A stretch of DNA of 64,000 nucleotides from Roseitranquillus sp963749675 (GTDB taxonomy: Bacteria > Pseudomonadota > Alphaproteobacteria > Rhodobacterales > Rhodobacteraceae). Where the stretch lies: contig CAVVNT010000011.1 of assembly GCA_963749675.1 (NCBI GenBank), positions 25,889 to 89,888 on the forward strand, read 5' to 3'. Below, piece by piece: positions 1 to 7,824 of the stretch. Under the pieces are notes generated by a model. That model was not told where the DNA came from. It made no database searches and worked only from the letters and a program-made list of their open reading frames with translations. Positions within the stretch are counted from its first letter, which is position 1; every line of letters starts with the position of its first letter. The position numbers and the translations under genes are program-made.

Positions 1-457
1 GCTCAGCGGCGGCGCGCTGCTCTTCCGTCGTGTAGTAGATTGCACTGCGATACTGGGTGCCGACATCATTGCCCTGCCGCATCTCCTGCGTAGGGTCGTG
101 ACCCTCCCAGAAGGTCTTGAGGAGGTCCTCGTAGGTGATGACATTCGGGTCGTAGACGACGCGCACGACCTCGTTGTGGCCGGTCTGGCCGGAGCAGACC
201 TCGCGATAAATCGGGTTCGGCGTGTAGCCACCAGCATAGCCGACCATGGTGTTTTCGACCGGCAGCTTCCAGAACATCCGCTCGACGCCCCAGAAACAGC
301 CCATGCCGAATATTGCGACCTCCTGCCCCTCAGGAGCGGCGAGGCCCAGGGGCTTGCCGGTGACGAAGTGAGCCTCGGCGGTCGGGATCGGCTCGGGCCG
401 CCCGTCGAGGGCGTCGGCTTTGCTCACCATCTGTCGCTTGTTGCGGCCAAAGAACAT
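1..457 (-). CDS. msrA: Peptide-methionine (S)-S-oxide reductase MsrA, 3' end off window
   Basis: MsrA reduces the S-epimer of methionine sulfoxide in proteins, using a catalytic cysteine and thioredoxin. Reading the minus strand from ATG 457 gives a protein whose residues 51-55 or so are GMGCFWG, the family's active-site signature, followed by the expected VGYAGG and GHNEVV blocks. A good AGGAG ribosome site precedes the ATG. The frame is open to position 1, so about the last quarter is outside the window. It is transcribed away from the IS-rich region to its right. Identification is secure. The roughly 50-residue N-terminal extension before the catalytic cysteine is common in bacterial MsrA. 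Confidence 0.95.
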   Translation of the reverse strand, partial: MFFGRNKRQMVSKADALDGRPEPIPTAEAHFVTGKPLGLAAPEGQEVAIFGMGCFWGVERMFWKLPVENTMVGYAGGYTPNPIYREVCSGQTGHNEVVRVVYDPNVITYEDLLKTFWEGHDPTQEMRQGNDVGTQYRSAIYYTTEEQRAAAE

Positions 458-655
458 TGACGATCTCCTGCAGACATTTCCTTCGATATAGTGGTCGCCA
501 CCGGCGAAATCAGGGGCGTCACTCCGGCCCGCCGGCGACGGGCGCCGCGTCGCATCGACGCCGGCGGGACAAGCCGCGACCTTTCCTCTATGCCAAGGGT
601 GCCGCGAGAGCTCTTGCAAACAGCGTCTCATGCCCGGGTGCCGGACGCCGGGGGA

Positions 656-1420
656 TCAGCAGTGCAGGCACAACGACGCCGCACCCATCGCCGTGGCGAG
701 AACGAACACCGCGCTGGGCGATGTCATCCAAAGGTAGCCCAGCGCCGCCGGCAGAAAGACGGCGGCAATATGAATTGTGAAGGCAACCGCTGCGGTCGGC
801 GGGATTTCGCCCGGGTCCGCTTCTTCAGCGCGACGCTACCGCTTACACCCCAGCCCAGCGAGTAGATGCCGCCGTGGGAGAGGAACACGCAGACCAGCCA
901 CATAACTCGAAGATCAATGCCCGCCGTTCGCCCCAGCGCGCCACCGCCTGCCCCATCAAGGGCGCGGCTCCCATGCTGGCGAGGAAGTTGACGAGGAACA
1001 GTGCCGTCACCTCGTGCACCTCGAAGCCGAAGCGCTCGAATATCGTGAAGGCGGCGAAGACCACGAAACTCTGTCGGCGCGCGCCGCTCATGAACTGCAG
1101 CGCGTAACAGAGCCAATAGCGGCAACGCATGACGAAGCGCTTGACCTGCGGCTCCGGCGCTTCGAACTGGGGAAACACGATGGCGCGCGATCCTTTGGCA
1201 GCCACTGGAGTTCCCGGCTCGGGCTGACCGTCTCGTAGTAGTGGAAGCCGAACGACGACAGGATCGTCACCGCCAGGATGCCGCCGAGGCTGGGGAAGAA
1301 AGCGGTGACGGTTGTCGCGATGCCCAGCATGCCGAGGCTGACGAGTGCGAGCATCTACTCGCGCATCAGCATGATCGCAACGATCACGCCGACCACCAGG
1401 AAACACGGTATCTCCCGCAC
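656..1420 (-). pseudogene. MFS transporter, 3' part (broken)
   Basis: This is the 3' part of a major facilitator superfamily transporter. Hydrophobic segments are readable only by changing frame: one beginning MLALVSLGMLGIATT, then a conserved stretch with GFHYYETV and LQWLPKDRAP, then RQSFVVFAAFTIFERFG, and finally TIHIAAVFLPAALGY ending at the stop at 656-658. There is an in-frame TAG at 1353-1355 where related proteins have Gln, and at least three frameshifts. The 5' part lies at 4310-4439; an IS66 element sits between the two. The combination of a nonsense codon, several frameshifts and an insertion makes this a genuine pseudogene rather than a sequencing artefact. Confidence 0.85.
1413..1420. 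repeat. 8-bp target duplication TCCCGCAC, left of IS66 copy 1
   Basis: TCCCGCAC lies directly outside the left terminal inverted repeat (GTAACCGCGACGC at 1421). It is repeated exactly outside the right end at 4310-4317. Eight-base duplications are the rule for IS66-family elements, so these are the borders of one insertion event. Confidence 0.9.
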
Positions 1421-1421
1421 G

Positions 1422-1655
1422 TAACCGCGACGCTGGTGCCCTATGCGGCGAGGCGTAGCGTCTGGGCATGAGGGCCTCGATCCGGCTTTTGGGGTGTCCG
1501 TCGAGGATGGCCCGGAGGGTGTCGGCGAGGTAGTCGACGGGGGTTCACGTTCGCTCATCTTGCAGGTAGCGACGAGCGAGGCGGGCATGGCCCAGTTCTC
1601 GGCGCCGACCTCGTTGCCGGCGAAGAGCGCGTTCTTGCGGGTCAGGGCGATCACC
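1422..1655 (-). pseudogene. IS66 TnpC transposase, C-terminal fragment
   Basis: The minus strand reads LTRKNALFAGNEVGAENWA followed by LVATCKM and, after a frameshift near 1545, YLADTLRAILDGHPKSRIEA. These are the conserved C-terminal blocks of IS66 TnpC transposases. The fragment ends at the terminal inverted repeat. It is separated from the N-terminal part of the same gene (2742-3368) by foreign DNA, so it cannot be functional. The truncated copy 2 of this element breaks at nearly the same codon (VENQ-RPIA), just before the sequence present here. Confidence 0.85.
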
Positions 1656-2117
1656 TGGTCATTCTGCCCATGTCGGGCAGGAAGCTGTCGTCCACTATCG
1701 CTGGCATCCTCTCCACGGCCGAACTCTTCGGGTGGAATCGAGCCAGTCGCGCGAGACTGGCCGCTTCGTTCATCTCGTTGTGGGCCCGGGAGACGTTCTC
1801 GTCCTACCAGCCTGGATGCTCGATCCGGTCGCGTGCGCCGGCATGCGGCAACTTGGCCCGCCGCAGGTCTCGATTGCGGCCCTCGGCGATCTTCATGACC
1901 TGCTGAGCCGGCGCGGATTCCGGCGAAGCTCTCCTGGCGATGCGATCGTCGCCAAGGAGGAGCAGGATGACCGGTCCCAAGGCGCCGGCGCCGCCGCGCC
2001 AGCTGATGATGACGTTCGACTCCACGAGGCTCCGCGGCATGTCCACCACGGAGCGACGGGCCACGGTGACGACCTTGGCGAACCTGCTGGCCGAGGCCGC
2101 GGCGCCGGGAGGCAGCG
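1656..2117. other. Unrecognised segment inside IS66 copy 1
   Basis: About 460 bp of foreign DNA lies between the IS66 TnpC tail and the recombinase fragment. The longest plausible reading is an 86-codon minus-strand frame (2064 to 1804) starting MARRSVVDMPRSLVE, with a hydrophobic stretch GALGPVILLLLGDD. I do not recognise it. The opposite strand also has open frames, none with a convincing start site. It probably belongs to the DNA normally found upstream of the recombinase gene. Confidence 0.4.
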
Positions 2118-2161
2118 ATGACGACGTCTGAGTTCCCGCGACGGTCCTCGAGAGGAAGGCC

Positions 2162-2741
2162 GTGGTCTACGTCCGGCAATCCTGCCGGACGCAGGTCGAG
2201 ACCAACCTTGAGAGCCGGCGCCGCCAGTATGAGCTGGTCGAGGTCGCCCGGCGCCAGGGGGTCCGCGCCATCGAGGTCATCGACGATGATCTTGGCCGTT
2301 CCGCGAGCGGCATGGTGGCGCGTCCCGGCTTCGATCGCCTGGTGGCGGCGCTCTGTGCCGGCGAGATCGGCGCGGTGCTGTGCTTCGACGCGTCCCGTCT
2401 CGCCCGCAACGGCCGCGATTGGCATCACCTGCTGGAACTCTGCGGTCTCGTCGAAGCCCGGGTGATCGACCTCGACGGCGTGTACGATCCTTGTCGGCCG
2501 AACGACCGACTCCTCCTCGGCATGAAGGGCAGCATCAGCGAGTTCGAGCTCGGCATCCTGCGCGCGCGGATGCTCGAGGCCGCGCGCGCGAAGGCAGAGC
2601 GGGGCGAGCTCCGCATCAGCGTGCCCGTCGGCTACCTCTGGCGCCGGGACCATGGCCTCGGCTTCGATCCCGACCTGCGTCTCCAGCAGACGATCCGGCT
2701 GATCTTCGAGCGCTTCCGGCAGCTCAGCAGCGCGCGCTCGA
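2162..2741 (+). pseudogene. Large serine recombinase, N-terminal half
   Basis: The frame opens at GTG 2162 with VVYVRQSCRTQVETN, the N-terminal block of resolvase/invertase-type recombinases with the catalytic serine (YVRQS). It continues through the R-loop region (CFDASRLARNGRDWHHLLE) and ends in TIRLIFERFRQLSSAR, the start of the recombinase domain. After AGCGCGCG (about 2741) the sequence switches to the interior of an inverted IS66 TnpC. The missing C-terminal part is recognisable on the minus strand at 23068-26205, which begins right after the same AGCGCGCG with QTLLSLAADGVSF. Together the halves make one typical recombinase. Confidence 0.85.
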
Positions 2742-3368
2742 AGATCCCGGCCTGTCGGCAGAACGGAAGGAAGTCGCCGAACTTCGACACGATGGTGAGC
2801 CATCGCGGCGCCATCGGTTCGAGCCCGATGGCGAACGGCGATCAGCCGCTCGGTCGGCAGCCCGCCCGGCACGACATGCTCGGGGGCGTGCGCCTGCGCC
2901 ACGGCCTGCGAGCACCGGCGGCAGGCGTATCTGGGGCGCCGCGTCACCAGCGCCTGGAACTGTGCCGGGATCACGTCGAGCCTCTCGGAGAGGTCCTCGC
3001 CGATCCTTGCCATCTCGCCGCAGCCGCAGGGGCAGAGCGTGCTGGCGGGCTCGATCACACGCTCGATCCGGGGCAGATGTGCCGGCAGATGACCACGGTT
3101 GCGCGCCGGCTTGCAAGGCGTCTCCCCGCGCGCCCGCTGCAGCGCGGCCTTGGCCTTCTCCTGCGCGGCTTCGAGCACGCCCTGGGCCAGTTCGGCATCC
3201 TCCAAGGCCAAGTTGAACTGGTCGGGGACAGCTTCCCGGAGCGTTTGCCGAACCGCTCGCGCTGCGAGGAGCGTGAGGCATGTCTTCCAGCCGGCGGTTG
3301 GCCTCCTGCACCTCGGCCAGGCGGGCCTTCAGGTGGGTGTTCGCGCGGCTGAGGGCGTCGGCGTCCAT
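2742..3368 (-). pseudogene. IS66 TnpC transposase, N-terminal part
   Basis: The frame starts MDADALSRANTHLKARLAEV, a leucine-zipper-like N terminus typical of IS66 TnpC. After a frameshift near 3270 it continues ALEDAELAQGVLEAAQEKA, then the zinc-binding block CPCGCGEMARIGED and RRPRYACRRCSQAVAQAHAP. Near 2791-2836 a short palindromic element interrupts the conserved LPTERLIA...VSKFGDFLPF region and shifts the frame. The sequence then stops abruptly at QAGIFER, where recombinase DNA begins. It is non-functional. Confidence 0.85.
2791..2836 (-). repeat. Short double-hairpin insertion element, copy 1
   Basis: This 46-bp unit contains CCATCGGTTCGAGCCCGATGG, a stem-loop, preceded by ATGGTGAGCCAT, a second small stem-loop. 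It sits between the LIA and VSKFGD codons of tnpC, where related IS66 transposases have only a few residues. It is identical to the unit at 22210-22255 (the same insertion in the other IS66 copy) and about 90% identical to the separate insertion at 22013-22058. Confidence 0.75.
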
Positions 3369-3437
3369 GCGCCGGAGTGAATCACGCGCTTCAGGCTCTG
3401 GCCAGCAAGAACAGGGGCTTCCCGCACGTCCGCGCGC

Positions 3438-3793
3438 TCACCCTGCCGCCAGCGGACGCCGCGCCCGCTCGGGGCGCACCAGCCGCCAGTCCAACCCCTC
3501 GAACAGCGCCGCCAGCTGCGCCGACGACATCCGCATCACCCCGTCCCGCACCTGCGGCCAGACGAACTTGCCGCCTTCCAGGCGCTTGTGAACGAGCACC
3601 ATCCCGGTCTGGTCCCAGACCAGCAGCTTGATGCGGTCCGCCCGCTTCGCGCGGAAGACGAAGATGGCGCCGCAGAACGGGTCGAGCCCGAACATCTCCT
3701 GCACCGCCAGCGCAGACCGTCGATCCCCTTGCGGAAGTCCACCGGGCGCGTCGCCACGAAGACCTTCACCGGCCCGCCCTGACCGAGCATCAC
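3438..3793 (-). pseudogene. IS66 TnpB (Orf2), frameshifted
   Basis: TnpB is the small accessory protein needed with TnpC for transposition of IS66 elements. The first frame reads MMLGQGGPVKVFVATRPVDF then RKGIDGL. One base is missing near 3710, and the downstream frame continues VQEMFGLDPFCGAIFVFRA to the normal C terminus (LDWRLVRPERAR). The ATG overlaps the tnpA stop, as usual in this family. Exactly the same one-base shift is present in copy 2 (21227-21582), so it predates the duplication or is part of how this element is translated. Confidence 0.8.
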
Positions 3794-4248
3794 GATGCCG
3801 CCCCTCGCACTGCCCGGATCGTCCGCATCAACAGCCCCTCGCCGGCGCCGGCGCCGACGCGGATCACGACATCACCGACGACGATCTCCACCCCGGATGT
3901 GGCATCCGTCGCTGCCGGCGCATCCGCGGCGGCGCCCTCGACCACCAGCTCAGCAAACATCGGCAGCTCCGCCACGCTCTCGGGCACCACCAACTGCCCC
4001 GTCCGCAGCTTCTTTCGCCAGTCGTGAACCTGCCAGCGCGCCGTTCCGTGCCGCCGCGCGACATCCGCCACCGAAGCTCCGGGCACCAGGCTCTCCGCCG
4101 CGATCCGCGCCCGCTCCGCCTTCGTGCGCCGCCGTCGCCCGGTCGGCCCCTCGATCACCTCCAGCCGCGAAACTCCACCCACCGTCGAGCCGTCCAAATG
4201 GACGCCCACCTTGCCGTCTCTTTCCAAGCCAACACCTCCGACGCTCAT
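3790..4248 (-). CDS. IS66-family accessory protein TnpA
   Basis: This protein of 152 residues begins MSVGGVGLERDGKVGVHLD. A helix-turn-helix (ARIAAESLVPGASVADVARR then HGTARWQVHDWRKKL) occupies about residues 45-85 and is typical of the DNA-binding TnpA (Orf1) of IS66 elements. The C-terminal part (VEIVVGDVVIRVGAGAGEG) is the usual IS66 Orf1 tail. It is the first gene of the element, overlaps tnpB by 4 bases, and is the only complete gene in this copy. Confidence 0.85.
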   Translation of the reverse strand: MSVGGVGLERDGKVGVHLDGSTVGGVSRLEVIEGPTGRRRRTKAERARIAAESLVPGASVADVARRHGTARWQVHDWRKKLRTGQLVVPESVAELPMFAELVVEGAAADAPAATDATSGVEIVVGDVVIRVGAGAGEGLLMRTIRAVRGAAS

Positions 4249-4309
4249 GCGCGTAGAGAATGACCCGGTCAGATCAGCAGCGGCAGGAGGGAATCGGCGT
4301 CGCGCTTAC

Positions 4310-4317
4310 TCCCGCAC
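4310..4317. repeat. 8-bp target duplication TCCCGCAC, right of IS66 copy 1
   Basis: This is an exact repeat of 1413-1420, immediately outside the right inverted repeat of the element. Joining the flanks through one copy restores the MFS reading ...IGWLHTVREIPCFLVV. Confidence 0.9.
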
Positions 4318-4439
4318 GGTATGCAGCCAGCCGATCTGCCTGTGAAGCCTGCTGCTTCGACGACGAAGTTGTTGGGAAGCGCTGTTCAGGTAGCGAACGC
4401 CAGAGGCATCGCCGCTGCCACGAGGCAACGCAGCATCAT
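4310..4439 (-). pseudogene. MFS transporter, 5' part (broken)
   Basis: Upstream of the IS66 insertion the minus strand reads LPNNFVVEAAGFTG, a conserved N-terminal block of one MFS branch, followed after a frameshift by QIGWLHTVRE, which joins in frame to the sequence at 1420 (IPCFLVVGVIVAIML). A possible start is ATG 4439 (MMLRCLVAAAMPLAFAT), but a stop follows before LPNNF. It belongs with 656-1420 as one transporter pseudogene. Confidence 0.75.
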
Positions 4440-4534
4440 CGGCCGCGCCAGCGTGGCAGCTCGTGCAAATCGTGCAGCGAAACCGTCCTCATTCCCCGCG
4501 CTGTCCGACGCCAGCGCGCGCAGGCTAAGCACCG

Positions 4535-6341
4535 CTACTCGGCGGCGCGGACACCCCCCTTGGCGAATGGCTCTTGTGCGGCGAACCACGCCGCGACGGC
4601 CTGCCGGTCGTCCGGCGTAAGGTGCGGCGCGATGTCCGGCATCGGGTTCAGCATCGTCTGCCGTTTGGCAGTGTCCGACGCGAAATAGTCCAGCCTCTTT
4701 CGCAAATAGGTCGCATGCTGACCGTTCAGCCGGGAAATTAGGGGCAACAGCGAGGTGCTGCTCTTGGCGTGACAGGAAAGGCATGCCGGCACGTTTTCGG
4801 CGCCCTGCGCCGCAATCTCCTCGCCCCGCGCCAGAAGGCTGTCCGGGACATTGATCGCATCGGCTTGCGCGGGCATCTCTCCGACGAGCGCGGCCAGCGC
4901 GCCTATGTCGGCGTCGTTCCGGTGGCGGGCGACTTCGTCCATCTGCGTTGCGTGCGCTTCGCCCTCGCGGAACTCATAGAGACGCTGCGCGATGTAGGCT
5001 GGCGTCTGGAGTGTCAGGTTGGGCACGACATCCTGGGCTGAACCCGTGGCGTCTGACGTATGGCATTCCGAGCACACTTGCGCGAACGTCTCAATCGCCT
5101 TCGCGTCGACGGTCCCGTCAAAGGCGTCGCGCCGGCTTTCACCTGGGTCTCGGGCCGCGAAATAGGCTGCCACGGCGGCTTCTTCCTCTTCGGTCAGTCC
5201 ATGCGCTTCCTCGGGCATGGGGTTGTAGATCCCCGTCGCCCCGCGGTCGTACTCATCGAACGCATCGAGCTGAGTCCGGATGTAGACGGCCGACTGCCCG
5301 CTGAGGCGCGGCACCTCCAACGCCCCCTGCGGACTGCCTCGCCCGTGGCAGGACAGGCACCCGGGAATTGCCCTGTCCGGAAACCCCATCTCGGCGATCC
5401 GCCTGCCCGCGTCGAGCATAGCGAGGTCGGCCGAGCCTGCGCCAGCGCCCTTGTCCGGCAGCCCGGAAAAGTACTGGGCCAGTTCCACGATCTGCGGCTC
5501 CGTCAGATCGGTCGCAACGGTCTCCATGATTCCACTGCGCCGTGTCCTCTCGGCGTAAGACCTCAGGGACGCTGCGAGATACTCCTCCGACTGGATCGAC
5601 AGGTTCGGCGCGCGCATCCGCGTGGGCGAACCGGTACCGTCAAGACCGTGGCAGGCGACGCATTTCTGGAGCGGGTGGCCCGACATCGCGAAATCGGCCC
5701 ATTCCGTCGTCGGCGCAAAGTACGCGCGCTCATTCGTCCCGCCGGAGTTCGGCGGTGCGTTCATCGCCCGCTCTCCCGACGGCCGGTAGGCCATCAGAAC
5801 CGGGTTTTCGAGTTCAGGAGGAGCGAGGGCGGCGTAGTCTTCCGCCGTCATGTCGGGCAGCTTGCGAAGAAAGGCGACGACCGACCAGAATCTCGTCTTC
5901 CCGTGGCTGCGCCGGCCACGATGGCATTGCGCTGAAGCGGACGCCGTTCCTCACGATCCAGAACAATTCCTCGTCGCTGAACTGATCTACGACTTGCGGA
6001 AGGTGCTGTGGGCGGGGGCGCATCGACAAAGCCATGGGATTCTGGCCGAGATCGGGGCCCCCATGGCACTTGGCGCAGGTGTTGACGTAGTGCTGCCCGC
6101 CAAGCAGGACCCGGCCTTCGCTCATCAGGTCCGCGGGTGGCTCATGCGACCCCGCGTGTGCCGCGACGCTGCGCTTGAAGCCGAAGTGCAGGAGGCGCTC
6201 CACAATGTCGGCGTGAGGAGGGACGGCGCTGACATTCACGATCCCGCCGACGAGGAGCACTCCTCCAACGACAGCGGCGGCGACGCCCGCGACTACGAGA
6301 GTCCCGGCGACGACCATGATGGTTCTAGCGCGGCTGGCCAT
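4535..6341 (-). CDS. Membrane-anchored pentaheme cytochrome c (one frameshift)
   Basis: The minus-strand gene starts at ATG 6341 with a good AGGGAG site and one N-terminal membrane segment (MVVAGTLVVAGVAAAVVGG), which should place the rest in the periplasm. Five CxxCH haem sites follow: CAKCH in the first domain, then CVACH, CLSCH, CSECH and CLSCH, each in a c4-like module of about 90 residues with downstream Met ligand candidates (NPMP). The frame breaks near 5890, where one extra T turns DEI-WSVVAFLRKLPDMTAEDY into two overlapping frames. Without it the protein would be about 600 residues. The role is probably electron transfer; the partner enzyme is not visible. The shift may be a sequencing error. 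Confidence 0.8.
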
Positions 6342-6486
6342 TGCGCAGCTCTCCCTTTCAGCCTGATGTCATGACTGTCGGAAGCGCATCGAAAGCGAAC
6401 ATGTTCCCGCGTCGCATGCGGCGGTTCGTTGCGGGGACCCGACGGTACCCGGGCCCGACACCGGAGGGGGCGGGGCGCTATTTCCG

Positions 6487-7824
6487 CTACTGTTCTCGGA
6501 ACGCCCTCGACATGCTGTCGACGACTGGCTTGGCCAGATACTGGGCGAAGGTCCGCTCTTCGGTCTGGATCATGATCGAGGCGGGCATGCCAGGTTTCGG
6601 CGTGAACCCCGGCACAAGCTTGATCTGGTCTGCCCCGAGCGTGACGCGAGCGAGGTAGACCTCCTGCAGGTTTCCGTCGGCGGAGTCGGCGATGGAGTCG
6701 GCGGAGAGGTAGAAGACCTCGCCTTCAAGCACCGGCGTTGTCCGCTGGTTCAGCGATGTCAGCCGGACGGTCGCCTTCTGGCCTACCTGGACACTGTCGA
6801 CCTCGGTCCGGGACACCATCGCCTCGATGATGAGCGGCGCGTCCGACGGCAGGATCTCCAGGATTGCCTTGCCCGTCTCGATGACCCCTCCGGCGGTATG
6901 GTAGTGAAGGCGCACGACCGTACCGGACACGGGCGCAATGACCTCCGACCGTTTCAGGACGCTCTGAGCCTTGCGCGACTGTTCGCGAATGCTTTCGAGC
7001 TCGGCTTGCACGACCTGCAACTCGTCGAGCGCGGCCTGCCGGTACTCGCTGCGCGCCTTCTCGATCTGAACCGCGTACTTGCGCTGCATCTGCACGATCT
7101 CGGCGATCTCCGCTTCGAGACGGCCGATCTGGCCCTCGGCCTCGATCAGCACGCGCTCGACTGATATGACCTCGGGCCGGCGCGTGAGGCCCTTTCCGAA
7201 GAGCTCCTGCTTCGCCGCATGCTCCTCCTTCAGAAGGTCGAGCTGCTGGCGATGGGAGCCGAGCTGTGTCTGATAGCCGACCTTGCGCACCTCCAGCGCG
7301 TCCGAGTTGCGCTGCAGCAGTGTGAGGTCTTGCGCCAACGCACGGCGCGAGACGTTGAAAGCGAGCGTTTGGCCGGCCATGACGGTGCTGACATCGCCGT
7401 CCTCGATCGCCTCGAGATGTTCGGGGAACGTCAGCACGTCGTCCTCGGCATACTCGGCGAGCAGCCGCGCCTCGGTGGCCTCGAGCCGACGCAGCCTGAG
7501 CTGCAACTCGCGTCCATTGGCGAGCGACGCCGTCTCGTCAAGCCGCAAGAGGATCTGGCCTTTTTCGACCCGATCGCCCTCTTCGACGAGAATCTCCTTG
7601 ATGATACCCCCCTCAAGGTGCTGCACGATCTTGTTCTGACCGGTCGCGACGAAGCTGCCCTGCGCGATCACGGCGGCGGCGAGGGGGGCACGGAATGCCC
7701 AGGCGCCGAAGCCGCCAAACGCAAGCACCATCAGCAAGATGCCGAAGAGCGCGTGGCGGTGGATCGAGCGGGGGACATCGCGGTACCATTCCTCGTGGCC
7801 GCCGGCGGTGACGAGCTCATGCAT
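6487..7824 (-). CDS. Type I secretion membrane-fusion protein (HlyD/PrtE family)
   Basis: This 445-residue adaptor links an inner-membrane ABC exporter to an outer-membrane channel. It starts at ATG 7824 with an AGGAAAG site; the start overlaps the end of the ABC gene by 8 bases, so the two are translationally coupled. One membrane segment lies near residues 27-47 (ALFGILLMVLAFGGFGAWAF). A biotinyl-lipoyl-like half-motif (GQNKIVQHLEGGIIKEILVE) follows, then a long coiled coil (about 120-290), the second lipoyl half (EVIAPVSGTVVRLHYHTAGG) and the HlyD C-terminal domain (VTLGADQIKLVPGFTPKPGM). Length and order are normal for the family. No outer-membrane TolC-like gene is in this locus. Confidence 0.92.
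   Translation of the reverse strand: MHELVTAGGHEEWYRDVPRSIHRHALFGILLMVLAFGGFGAWAFRAPLAAAVIAQGSFVATGQNKIVQHLEGGIIKEILVEEGDRVEKGQILLRLDETASLANGRELQLRLRRLEATEARLLAEYAEDDVLTFPEHLEAIEDGDVSTVMAGQTLAFNVSRRALAQDLTLLQRNSDALEVRKVGYQTQLGSHRQQLDLLKEEHAAKQELFGKGLTRRPEVISVERVLIEAEGQIGRLEAEIAEIVQMQRKYAVQIEKARSEYRQAALDELQVVQAELESIREQSRKAQSVLKRSEVIAPVSGTVVRLHYHTAGGVIETGKAILEILPSDAPLIIEAMVSRTEVDSVQVGQKATVRLTSLNQRTTPVLEGEVFYLSADSIADSADGNLQEVYLARVTLGADQIKLVPGFTPKPGMPASIMIQTEERTFAQYLAKPVVDSMSRAFREQ

Larger units (their letters stand above)
1421..4309 (-). mobile_element. IS66-family element copy 1, core rearranged
   Basis: The element runs from GTAACCGCGACGC (1421) to its inverted partner (GTAAGCGCGACGCC read inward from 4309) and is flanked by perfect 8-bp duplications. 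In minus-strand order it carries tnpA, tnpB, the N-terminal part of tnpC, then about 1.09 kb of foreign DNA (roughly 1656-2741, including the 5' half of a serine recombinase on the plus strand), then the C-terminal tail of tnpC. Residues of TnpC between about 190 and 430 are therefore missing. A second, inverted, right-truncated copy starts at 20711. The insertion interrupts the MFS gene. Confidence 0.9.
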
